Source of the DNA: Lyngbya sp. PCC 8106
GTDB lineage: Bacteria > Cyanobacteriota > Cyanobacteriia > Cyanobacteriales > Microcoleaceae
Length of the DNA: 64,000 bases
Direction of reading: 5' to 3'
Assembly: GCF_000169095.1 (NCBI RefSeq)
Contig: NZ_AAVU01000002.1
Span: 234,133 to 298,132 of the forward strand
Each line of letters starts with the position of its first letter. The stretch's first letter is position 1. The notes under the pieces were generated by a model. The model searched no databases, was not told the DNA's origin, and saw only the letters and a program-made list of their open reading frames with translations. Of this stretch, positions 24,990 to 32,902 are shown one piece after another. Position numbers and translations under genes: made by a program.

Positions 24990-26930
24990 TTAATCTAACT
25001 CAAATTCCTGTTTCCAAGACTCATCTTTTTCCCAGGGCGTTTGGTCAGATTTAGCGAGAAGATAGTTTTCTAATACTAAATAATCCATCTCGGTTCGCAT
25101 AAAACAGCGATAAGCATCTTCTGGTGTACAAACAATGGGTTCACCTCGCACGTTAAACGAAGTATTGACAATCACACCACATCCGGTTCGTTTTTCAAAG
25201 TGGGAAATGAGATTATGATAGCGAGGATTTGTGTCTTTATGAACCGTTTGTACCCGTGCAGAATAATCGACATGAGTAATAGCTGGAATTTCTGAACGCG
25301 GAACTTTGAGTTGATCAATTCCAAATAATTGTTGTTGTTCAGTCGTCATAGAAATGCGAAGATTTTCTTGAATTGGCGCCACTAACAACATATAAGGACT
25401 CGGGGAATTCATCTCAAAATAATCAGACACTCGTTCGGCTAAAACTGACGGTGCAAAGGGTCGAAAAGATTCCCGATATTTAATCTTTAAGTTCATCACC
25501 GACTGCATTTTAGAGTTGCGGGAATCGCCAATAATTGAACGTCCACCCAACGATCGCGGCCCAAATTCCATCCGACCTTGAAACCACCCAACAACGTTTC
25601 CTTCGTCTAAAATTTCCGCCAAACGGGGCATTAATTGAGCATCTTCTAATCGCACATAAGCCGCGTTAATCGAATCAAGATAAAGTTGAATTTCCTCATC
25701 ACTAAATCTTGGCCCTAAATAAGCCCCTTTCATCCGATCTTTGGGAGCGGGAATAGCTTTTGATTTGGGTTCTAAAGTGGCAATTTTAGAGTTTTGAACT
25801 GGGGGAGTTTCTACAGTTGCAGCAACTTCCGCGAACACTTTCTCCGCTTCCACCGTTCGAGGTTGATTGTGATATTGATACCACACCGCCAAAGCCGCCC
25901 CTAACGCCCCTCCTGCGTCTCCGGCTGCGGGTTGAATCCAAATGTCTTTAAACGGCCCTTCGCGCAAAATACGACCGTTAGCGACACAATTTAACGCTAC
26001 CCCTCCCGCCATACAAAGATAATCAACATTCAGTTCTTTTTGAACCGTTCTTGATAACCGTAAAACCACTTCTTCGGTGACAACTTGTATCGAAGCGGCG
26101 ATATCCATTTCTCGTTGAGTGAGTTTTGTTTCCGGCTTACGAGGCGGCCCTGCAAACAGTTGATCAAACTTTTTATTCGTCATCGTTAAGCCGACGGTGT
26201 AGTTGAAATAATCCATATTCAACCGAAACGTGCCATCGTCTTTTAAATCAATTAAATGGGTGAGAATTGTATCAACATATTTGGGCTGACCATAAGGCGC
26301 CAACCCCATGAGTTTGTACTCGCCCGAATTGACTTTAAATCCCGTATAGTAAGTAAAGGCAGAATACAACAAACCCAACGAATGAGGAAAGTCAATTTCC
26401 CACTGCGGAGTCAGAGTATTACCTTCACCTAACCAGACAGTTGTTGTCGCCCATTCCCCCACACCATCGAGACACAAAACCGCCGCCTTTTCAAAAGGAC
26501 TGGGAAAATAGGCAGAAGCCGCGTGAGACTGATGATGTTCAGAAAACATCAATTTCGGCAGTTTGGCCCGTTTAACACCGAGTAAATTGGAAAATTCTTT
26601 TTTTAATACAGTTTTGAGGTAAAGTTTTTCTTTCAACCAAACAGGCATCGCCATTATAAACGAACGAAACCCATTCGGGGCATAGCTGAGGTAAGTTTCG
26701 AGGAGTCGTTCAAACTTGACTAAAGGCTTATCGTAGAAAACAATATGATCAATATCAAAAAGGGTAATATTGGCTTGTTGTAAACAGTAGCGGATCGCGT
26801 GTTCAGGAAAGCGGGAATCGTGCTTTTTTCGGGAAAATCGTTCTTCTTGGGCGGCGGCGATAATCTCTCCATCTCGGACTAGAGCGGCTGCACTATCGTG
26901 ATAATAGGCTGAAATTCCCAGTATGTGCAT
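24990..26930 (-). CDS. O-carbamoyltransferase (NodU/CmcH/SxtI family)
   Basis: A 646-residue enzyme that uses carbamoyl phosphate and ATP to carbamoylate a hydroxyl of a sugar or metabolite. The ATP-binding YrdC/Kae1-like N-terminal domain is intact: ILGISAYYHDSAAALV, EERFSRKKHDSRFP, FSEHHQSHAASAYFPSPF (metal His) and LCLDGVGEW. MAGGVALNCVANG follows. The C-terminal carbamoyltransferase domain has MEFGPRSLGGRSIIGDSRN and GCGVIVNTSFNVRGEPIV. An extra linker of about 70 residues (EAEKVFAEVAATVETPP region) separates the halves. The start is the ATG at 26930, with GAGGAG ten bases upstream. It heads the minus-strand gene run that includes SxtJ, DUF5989 and four SGNH proteins. Confidence 0.93.
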   Translation of the reverse strand: MHILGISAYYHDSAAALVRDGEIIAAAQEERFSRKKHDSRFPEHAIRYCLQQANITLFDIDHIVFYDKPLVKFERLLETYLSYAPNGFRSFIMAMPVWLKEKLYLKTVLKKEFSNLLGVKRAKLPKLMFSEHHQSHAASAYFPSPFEKAAVLCLDGVGEWATTTVWLGEGNTLTPQWEIDFPHSLGLLYSAFTYYTGFKVNSGEYKLMGLAPYGQPKYVDTILTHLIDLKDDGTFRLNMDYFNYTVGLTMTNKKFDQLFAGPPRKPETKLTQREMDIAASIQVVTEEVVLRLSRTVQKELNVDYLCMAGGVALNCVANGRILREGPFKDIWIQPAAGDAGGALGAALAVWYQYHNQPRTVEAEKVFAEVAATVETPPVQNSKIATLEPKSKAIPAPKDRMKGAYLGPRFSDEEIQLYLDSINAAYVRLEDAQLMPRLAEILDEGNVVGWFQGRMEFGPRSLGGRSIIGDSRNSKMQSVMNLKIKYRESFRPFAPSVLAERVSDYFEMNSPSPYMLLVAPIQENLRISMTTEQQQLFGIDQLKVPRSEIPAITHVDYSARVQTVHKDTNPRYHNLISHFEKRTGCGVIVNTSFNVRGEPIVCTPEDAYRCFMRTEMDYLVLENYLLAKSDQTPWEKDESWKQEFELD

Positions 26931-27265
26931 AAATTTAGATCTCCTCACAAATTGCGCTATCCGGACTTGGGCGATCGCTTGGCACGGGGTGCGCTGACAC
27001 TACTCATCAAAAATATCTTCAGATTATACCAACGACGGCCCGACTCCGACGGAAGATTCCGAAAAAAGAGATTAATTCATAGACAGAGAGGGAACAGTTA
27101 TCACTTCTAACTTCTGCCTTTTGCCTTCTGAGTTCTACTCAATGGAGCGGCGGGAAGAACGTCAAGAATTCTTCGAGAAAACGCTGTATCAACCTCTACT
27201 AAACTCAGAATGTAGATCAAGTACCATAAATTTGGATAGAGTAAAGCCATCTTAATCAAATTTTC
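26931..27265. other. Divergent intergenic region
   Basis: No gene is visible. It carries promoters for the leftward carbamoyltransferase and the rightward LysR gene. A GTA-N7-TAC sequence at 27212-27224 resembles an NtcA site but has a spacer one base short and poor spacing to any -10 box. TTATACCAACGAC near 27026 recurs at about 5414. Confidence 0.4.
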
Positions 27266-28270
27266 ATGCGCTTAGAGCAGTTGCAATCTTTTCTGTGTGT
27301 GGCTGAAACCGGAAGCTTTCAACAAGCTGCACACAAATGTGGTGTTACTCAGTCAACGATCAGCCGACAGGTGCAAGGATTAGAAGCCGAACTCGGTTTA
27401 TCCCTATTCCATCGTACCGCCCAAGCAAAGCTGACCGTTGGGGGAGAACGCTTTTGGCCCTATGCTCGCAAAATTTGTCAAACCTGGGACAGTGGAAAAG
27501 AAGAATTGGCCTCCTTACTGGCGGGAAAACAACCCGAACTCTGTGTTGCTGCCATTCATTCCATTTGTGCCTCTTACCTACCCCCTGTGTTGCAGAAATT
27601 TTGCTACGCTTACCCAGAAGTTCAACTGCGAGTCACCTCCCTCGGAAGTGATCGGGCGCTCAAGGTATTGCGAGATGGGTTAGTTGACGTCGCCATTGTG
27701 ATGAATAACCGCTCATTTACCGCAACCGGAGAATTGATTGTCGAAAGCCTCTATTGGGAACCGATAGAAGTGTTGATGGCCTCTACCCATCCCCTCGCCA
27801 GTTACACCCAAGTTCCTTGGTCAGAACTGGTTCTTTATCCGCAAGTGGTGTTCAAAGACGGTTATGGAATGCAGCGTTGGGTCTTAGAAAAATTTAATCA
27901 AACCCAAGCCCAACTCAAAGCAGTTCTCGAACTCAACACCTTAGATGGGTTTCGAGGAGTCGTCCGTCAGGGAGAATTAGTGGCTTTACTCCCCCGTTCA
28001 GCCTTAATTGAATCTCGAACTGACTCGACTTTAGCCATTCGTCAGATTGGTGTCGCAGAGGTCAACCTCACAAACACCAAAAAACCCAACGATTTATCCC
28101 CATCTGCCTGTGATCGGGCTTGGAGTCGGGAAGTCGTTATGGTCGCCACTTCGGATCGAATGCAAATTCCCCCGATTGAATATTTCTGGAAATTAGTCCA
28201 AGAGTTTATTCCGCCGACTTGTGATCCAGTTCTCGAAAAAGTTGGCTTAACAGCCGAAAGTCCCTCTTAA
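27266..28270 (+). CDS. ntcB: LysR-type regulator, NtcB-like
   Basis: The winged helix-turn-helix lies at residues 1-60 (LEQLQSFLCVAETGSFQQAA, VTQSTISRQVQGLEAELG, LFHRTAQAKLT). The LysR substrate-binding domain follows (about 90-300; CVAAIHSICASYLPPVLQKF, VTSLGSDRALKVLRDGLVD). The sequence resembles NtcB as I remember it, the cyanobacterial activator of nitrate assimilation genes that responds to nitrite. The company of mobA and the TrpD-like gene, which travel with nitrate genes in cyanobacteria, supports this. It is about 20 residues longer than typical NtcB, with a C-terminal tail. A generic LysR regulator remains possible. Confidence 0.72.
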   Translation: MRLEQLQSFLCVAETGSFQQAAHKCGVTQSTISRQVQGLEAELGLSLFHRTAQAKLTVGGERFWPYARKICQTWDSGKEELASLLAGKQPELCVAAIHSICASYLPPVLQKFCYAYPEVQLRVTSLGSDRALKVLRDGLVDVAIVMNNRSFTATGELIVESLYWEPIEVLMASTHPLASYTQVPWSELVLYPQVVFKDGYGMQRWVLEKFNQTQAQLKAVLELNTLDGFRGVVRQGELVALLPRSALIESRTDSTLAIRQIGVAEVNLTNTKKPNDLSPSACDRAWSREVVMVATSDRMQIPPIEYFWKLVQEFIPPTCDPVLEKVGLTAESPS

Positions 28271-28320
28271 AACAGATATGCTAGAGACTTCCTTGTTTTT
28301 TTCACCTCTCAGCAGATGTA

Positions 28321-29382
28321 ATGAGTGATCGCTTTCGAGACTTACTTCGTAAAATTGGCAGTGGCCCTCATACCGGCGAAAATCTCAATCGCACCGAGGC
28401 TGAAGATGCAATGAAAATGATGCTATTACAGGAAGCAACTCCTGCCCAAATTGGCGCATTTTTAATAGCCCACCGCATCAAACGACCAACAGGCGAAGAA
28501 TTAGCCGGAATGTTAGATGGCTGCGATCAATTTGCTTCTAAACTCCAACCACTCTCGACTCCTCCCTTACTCTTGAATTGTCCCTACGATGGGCGCTCCC
28601 GTACCGCTCCTGTTACTCCTTTAACCGCGTTAATTGTGGCAACAGCAGGCGTTCCGGTGATTTTACACGGGGGGGATACAATGCCAACCAAAGAAGGGAT
28701 TACCCTAACTGAAATTTGGCAACGTTTGGGAGTGGATTGGACAACGCTAACCCTCCAAGAGGTTCAACAGGTTCTAGAGACGACTCATTTAGGGTTTGTC
28801 TATCTTCCCGCTCATTTTCCGGAGGCAGCCGCTTTGGTTCCCTATCGTCGGGAAATTGGCAAGCGTCCTCCTCTGGCAACGATGGAATTGATGTGGTGTC
28901 CCTATTCAGGAGTAGCGACTCTGGCTTGTGGATATGTTCATCCTCCCACTGAACTCTTATTTCGGGAGACATTCAAATGGCGAGGAACGACTCAGTTTAT
29001 CACTGTTAAAGGTTTAGAAGGAAGTTGTGATTTACCACGCGATCGCACTTGTATTATTGGTGTATCTTCACCTTCACCTTCTAATCAATCTGAGGAGGAT
29101 TCTGATATTGAACGGTTGCTCTTACATCCAGATGAATATGGGTTTGCCGGAAAGGAAGTCAAGCTGGAAAGCTTAACTCAGCTACTCACTGATATACAAG
29201 CAGTTTTGGAGGGAAAAACCTGTGAATTGATGCAAGCGGCAGTTTGGAATGGGGGATTTTACCTGTGGCAGTGTGGAGTGTCTTCTGATTTGGAATCCGG
29301 TTTATTGACCGCCCAACAATTACTAATTGAGGGCAAAGTCACTGAAAAACTGGAAACCCTTCAACTAGCTGTTCAGGGATAA
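28321..29382 (+). CDS. Anthranilate phosphoribosyltransferase family protein (TrpD2-like)
   Basis: A 353-residue member of the nucleoside phosphorylase class II fold. It has an N-terminal helical domain (LNRTEAEDAMKMMLLQEATPAQIGAFLIAHRIK, about 20-60) and an alpha/beta domain with CPYDGRSRTAP replacing the TrpD glycine-rich phosphoribosyl loop, then HGGDTMPTKEGIT and VPYRREIGKRPPLATMEL. The altered loop argues against true tryptophan synthesis; TrpD2-like proteins are mostly uncharacterised, and one studied relative (YbiB) binds nucleic acid. In cyanobacteria a related protein is annotated next to nitrate assimilation genes. It lies 50 bases behind the LysR gene and four bases before the next gene. 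Confidence 0.8.
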   Translation: MSDRFRDLLRKIGSGPHTGENLNRTEAEDAMKMMLLQEATPAQIGAFLIAHRIKRPTGEELAGMLDGCDQFASKLQPLSTPPLLLNCPYDGRSRTAPVTPLTALIVATAGVPVILHGGDTMPTKEGITLTEIWQRLGVDWTTLTLQEVQQVLETTHLGFVYLPAHFPEAAALVPYRREIGKRPPLATMELMWCPYSGVATLACGYVHPPTELLFRETFKWRGTTQFITVKGLEGSCDLPRDRTCIIGVSSPSPSNQSEEDSDIERLLLHPDEYGFAGKEVKLESLTQLLTDIQAVLEGKTCELMQAAVWNGGFYLWQCGVSSDLESGLLTAQQLLIEGKVTEKLETLQLAVQG

Positions 29383-29386
29383 CTCA

Positions 29387-29908
29387 ATGAAAATCATGCT
29401 TGCGAAAAAGTTCCTCAAAAAGTTAAAGCAAATTCCGATTCTTTCGTTAGGTTTATTAAGCCTTTCGATTGTGCCGGGATTGATGATGATTGGCTTTGTC
29501 AATACCGTTAATTTAACCTGTGAACGGACTGAACAAGCTCTCGGAAAATGTGACTTAGAAGAATCCGGTTTACTGGGTTCAACGTCTAGAGAAATTCCGA
29601 TTCAGAGTTTGCAAGGCGCTCAAATCATCAAGAAGAATATTGAGGACTTAGCAGATTCCGATTATAGTGCTTTTTATGTGGCACTGTTGACTGAAAATGG
29701 TCGAGTTTTCTTACCGTTTTATCGCCTCGATCACCATTACGCTCAAGATATGGTTGCGGAAATTAACAACTTTGTTGATCATCCGGAAAATATGGTTCTG
29801 GAGATTGATGAAGACTATCGTTGGTCTGCTTATATCTGGGGGTTAACGTTATTGGGTGTTGGTGGCGGACTGTTTACCTCTTGGGCTGCTCACACGAAAA
29901 CCGTTTGA
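29387..29908 (+). CDS. Small membrane protein of unknown function
   Basis: A 173-residue protein with two membrane segments (about 17-36, LSLGLLSLSIVPGLMMIGFV, and about 147-166, IWGLTLLGVGGGLFTSW) and a hydrophilic domain of about 110 residues between them, probably outside the cytoplasm, with two Cys (TCERTEQALGKCDLEE) able to form a disulfide. The shape resembles membrane proteins with a PH-like loop (RLDHHYAQDMVAEINNF), but I do not recognise a named family. It starts four bases after the TrpD2-like stop, so it is surely co-transcribed. Confidence 0.7.
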   Translation: MKIMLAKKFLKKLKQIPILSLGLLSLSIVPGLMMIGFVNTVNLTCERTEQALGKCDLEESGLLGSTSREIPIQSLQGAQIIKKNIEDLADSDYSAFYVALLTENGRVFLPFYRLDHHYAQDMVAEINNFVDHPENMVLEIDEDYRWSAYIWGLTLLGVGGGLFTSWAAHTKTV

Positions 29909-29951
29909 TGGGTTTTGAGCGTGATTGAATCAGATTGTTGCACGTTAAACG

Positions 29952-30536
29952 ATGTCTAATACCGCGATCGCTGCTTTAATTTTAGCCGGGGGAAAAAGTT
30001 CTCGGATGGGTCAAGATAAAGCCCAAATTAACTGGGAAGGAAAACCTTTATTAACCCGTGTTTGTGAGGTTGCGGCTTGCTGTTGTTCATCGGTTTATGT
30101 GTTAACGTCAAGGCCTAAACGGTATCAGGAAATTGTCTCAAAACAGGTGCAATTTTTACGGGAGTCTTCTCCAATTGGTCAAGGCCCAATGGTGGCTTTA
30201 ACAGATGGATTGACTCAAATTGATGCAGAGTGGGTGTTGCTTTTGGCTTGCGATTTACCTCAGCTTCAACCGGAAATTTTGCAACGTTGGATGAGTCAAT
30301 TGACGGAAGTTTCGGAGTCAATATTGGCGGTTGTTCCCCATCAGGATTCGGGTTGGGAACCGTTGTGTGGATTTTATCGCCGAACGGCTTTAACAGCTTT
30401 ACAAGGCTTTATTACCCAGGGAGGACGTTCCTTTCAAGCTTGGTTATCTCAAGTTCCTGTTCATCCTCTGAGTCTCGATGCCACAACCGCAGCAATGCTT
30501 TTTAATTGTAATACTCCGGCTGATTTACAGCGGTGA
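29952..30536 (+). CDS. mobA: Molybdenum cofactor guanylyltransferase MobA
   Basis: The GTP-binding N-terminal motif LILAGGKSSRMGQDKAQINW is diagnostic, followed by ACDLPQLQPEIL (metal-binding Asp) and WEPLCGFYRR. The enzyme joins GMP to molybdopterin to make the bis-MGD cofactor of nitrate reductase and similar oxidoreductases. The length (194 residues) is normal. Location behind an NtcB-like regulator gene suggests co-regulation with nitrate use. It starts 43 bases behind the preceding gene, probably in the same transcript. Confidence 0.93.
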   Translation: MSNTAIAALILAGGKSSRMGQDKAQINWEGKPLLTRVCEVAACCCSSVYVLTSRPKRYQEIVSKQVQFLRESSPIGQGPMVALTDGLTQIDAEWVLLLACDLPQLQPEILQRWMSQLTEVSESILAVVPHQDSGWEPLCGFYRRTALTALQGFITQGGRSFQAWLSQVPVHPLSLDATTAAMLFNCNTPADLQR

Positions 30537-30750
30537 TAAATATAAGCTTAAAATACAAAATAAAGTGTATCTTTGGAAAGCTTTTAATTTTTTCTTTGTT
30601 TTTATAATGATTTATAATCAGTCCCTAATCTGTCTTCGGGTTGAAATTTTATTAAAATAAGTTGAGATTGTTAATCATTTGACAAATTGAAACGGGTGAA
30701 ACTGGATATAATTCAGATTAAGAATTTAAAAAGTAAATTGGAGTACCCGG

Positions 30751-31095
30751 ATGAAATACGCATTCAACCTCGTTGGAATTTCGACCGCGCTATCCTTTTT
30801 TTACCAACAACAAGAACTTCTCGAAAAATCTTTGAATGATGTAGAATACTTAGGACATCATCAATGTAAGCTTGATACTTTTCTGTCCTCCGTTGAAACG
30901 GTTTCTAAACAAAAAAACTGGAAACTTGATGAGGTGGTTGATAGTGTGATTGGCTTTTGGATTAATAATTCCGATAGTATTCGCTATTGGCAATCTCGTC
31001 TAGAAGACGCTGGAAAAGATAATCTCTTAGTTGCTCGTGTTGCTGATATCAAATCTCTACGAACAACATTTGAATCACTGCTGCATGAATCTTAA
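30751..31095 (+). CDS. Conserved hypothetical protein, 114 residues
   Basis: A soluble, mostly helical protein (QQELLEKSLNDVEYLGHHQ, TVSKQKNWKLDEVVDSVIGF) with no signal peptide and no motif I recognise. The ATG follows GGAGTACCCGG, an acceptable ribosome site. Gene composition is similar to the flanks. It lies 214 bases downstream of mobA and is likely transcribed separately. Confidence 0.6.
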   Translation: MKYAFNLVGISTALSFFYQQQELLEKSLNDVEYLGHHQCKLDTFLSSVETVSKQKNWKLDEVVDSVIGFWINNSDSIRYWQSRLEDAGKDNLLVARVADIKSLRTTFESLLHES

Positions 31096-31299
31096 CTGCA
31101 AAAAAGCGGAACATCGCAACAGTTAGACGTTTCATCTTTTTCCCTGCGATCGCCTTTTTTCCCAAAAACAGTGATCGCATTCCCCCTCCCCTAAATTCTT
31201 GTTCTTCGTGAAAAAATTAGGGCGAAATTTTCACTCTTTCCCATTGACAAATAACCCAATTTGACTTACTATTAAACAATGGGAATCTGTGCCGACATA

Positions 31300-31469
31300 T
31301 ATATAGCACTACGCAAATTGGTTAGGACATTTCTAAATTCTGAAACCCTCTCAGGCGTGTGCATTCCTTGGCGGCTTACAAAGCCGCAGGGTCACACCGC
31401 TTTCATAGTCTGCTGTTCCCTGATCCGGTGTTCCCTGTTCCCTATTCCCGATTCAAGTAGCGCTATATA
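31300..31469. mobile_element. MITE-like element with TATATAGCRCTAC terminal inverted repeats
   Basis: The left end TATATAGCACTAC (31300-31312) and the right end GTAGCGCTATATA (31457-31469) are inverted repeats with one mismatch in 13. The 170-base body contains no credible gene; an open frame across it is fortuitous. Inside lies a hairpin, GTGTG 31357-31361 / CACAC 31393-31397, around GCGGCTT (31371-31377) and AAGCCGC (31381-31387). A second partial copy of the right end occurs at 39763-39798 in inverted orientation, which shows that the sequence is dispersed. Mobilisation would need a transposase in trans. Confidence 0.75.
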
Positions 31470-31814
31470 AGAGATTCCCCGTTCAGATTGGCTTAACAAA
31501 TTCAGAAAAATTGTAGCCAATAGTAGTCAGTTCAATTTTTTATTTCCCCTAAAACATAGGCTTGAAGAAATCATCCCCAAATTTACTATCCGGTTAGTTA
31601 AGTACCTGTGCAAAATTATTTACACATTGCTATCTTTGCTATCCTTGCTAGTCAATACTTTCAGCCCTCTACGATGGGTAATTTATTATGCTTACCTACT
31701 TATTTAGATTTTTGGAGATTGTTGACGAGAATGATAAAGTTTGTAACATTTTGATATCGGAAAGGGAAACTCAATCGGTTATAAATAAAAAGAGTAATCC
31801 CTGTGGAGATTTCC

Positions 31815-32147
31815 ATGGATAAGGACAAATTAATCGCATCCCTCGACGCTGCGATCGCCAAATACTCAGATCACCCTGTTAACCGAGTTATTATCTCTCT
31901 AACCAAGCAGGTTTAGCAGATTGATTGGACGGTTGCCCCCTACGACATTTTTAGTCACTTTCTTGAGTTTGATATTCCCTACTTTTATCGGTTTATGGCA
32001 ATGGATCTAGGGGACGAATCTCAAGAACAGCAGTTACTTATGGACTGGGTATATTGCAGACATAAACTCAATAAGGATGTGAAAGCTACATTCCCCGCGT
32101 TAGTAGAAGAACTCAATCAGTTACGTGTGGACGCAAGATATGCTTAA
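31815..32147 (+). pseudogene. 110-codon gene interrupted by one TAG stop
   Basis: One frame runs from ATG 31815 to TAA 32145-32147 with a single internal TAG at 31914-31916 (codon 34). Both halves look like real protein: MDKDKLIASLDAAIAKYSDH before the stop, then DWTVAPYDIFSHFLEFDIPY after it, continuing LLMDWVYCRHKLNKDVKATF. A ribosome-like CTGTGGAG lies upstream. No frameshift is needed, so this is a recent nonsense mutation, or less likely a read-through site. I do not recognise the family. Confidence 0.65.
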
Positions 32148-32185
32148 ATTAGATTGATTTTAGATTGATTGTTGGAGGGGAAATT

Positions 32186-32239
32186 ATGATTGAGATTAAA
32201 CTCGAAACACCAGTCATTCAAAGCATCTCAAACCCTTAA
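32186..32239 (+). CDS. Possible 17-residue leader or truncated gene start
   Basis: ATG preceded by GGAGGGGAAATT, a strong ribosome site, opens a frame MIEIKLETPVIQSISNP that stops at 32237-32239. After the stop the same frame continues with protein-like sequence (GRIAIRVIDWHLRTIQIISS). It could be the 5' end of a broken gene. Together with the preceding interrupted gene it indicates a decaying accessory locus. Confidence 0.3.
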   Translation: MIEIKLETPVIQSISNP

Positions 32240-32902
32240 TTGGGTAGAATTGCCATTCGGGTAATTGATTGGCATTTGAGAACAATTCAGATAATTTCCT
32301 CTTTCTTGATGTAGACCCGATCTGCTGACAGGGTGACAAGATTTTAAAAAGCCCAATTCTCCCGATTTCCTAGCAAAAGGAAGTCAAAAAAATCAAATTG
32401 CTTTTAAAGGTTTATAGTACAAACAACCGATATCAAGCTAATTTTCCTCCACTATTAAATTAGACGATCAAAATAGACTTCCACCCACAGCCCTCAACCG
32501 GGACACTTTCCCCCGAAAATAATAAGTTTATCTAATTCAAAACCGCGAACCCTTTGAAAAATCAAAACTTTAGGTCAAAAATTAGATTTTTTATTGAGAA
32601 AAGTTCTTAAAAAGTTGACGAAAATATAGGGGTTCTGGTATGCTAATAAAAACACCTCACAAGGGCTTCTGGTGTCTAGTCGTCAAAATCGAGTCTAAAC
32701 CCCTGATTCTCTCGTTAAATATCAGGATTTTCTGACCAAAAATCTATAACCCCGACGCACGAATTTTCAAGGCCAAAGCAAAAGACCAAAACCCGCCTCT
32801 TGACAAAAAATAATTTTTGTGCTGAATGCAAGAAACTGTAAAAAGGGATCACTGATTACTGTTAACTAATAACTGTAAAAACTGTTAACTGTATGAGGTG
32901 TC
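32240..32902. other. 660-base gene-free stretch before the ABC permease
   Basis: No intact gene is visible on either strand. The right part holds a likely promoter (32615-32644), a short inverted repeat CAAAAAATAATTTTTG near 32803, and direct repeats of ACTGTTAACT before the permease start. The left part may contain remnants of the truncated gene at 32186. Confidence 0.5.
32615..32644 (+). promoter_or_regulatory. Candidate sigma-70-type promoter
   Basis: TTGACG at 32615-32620, an 18-base spacer and TATGCT at 32639-32644. Transcription from here would give an untranslated leader of about 250 bases ahead of the permease gene, opening with ACACC...GGTGT hairpin arms (about 32650-32673). Based on box similarity only. 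Confidence 0.4.

Noticed and set aside
24207..26930. Saxitoxin biosynthesis cluster
   Set aside because: Only the carbamoyltransferase, SxtJ-like and SxtK-like genes are present; no sxtA, sxtG, sxtB or tailoring oxygenases are in the window, and this trio is common outside toxin producers.
27212..27242. NtcA-activated promoter before the LysR gene
   Set aside because: The site is GTA-N7-TAC rather than N8, and the nearest TAN3T box is 12 rather than about 22 bases away.
31279..31470. 63-codon open frame (MGICADIYIALRKL)
   Set aside because: Lies across the MITE and its hairpin; no similarity to a protein family and explained by the element.
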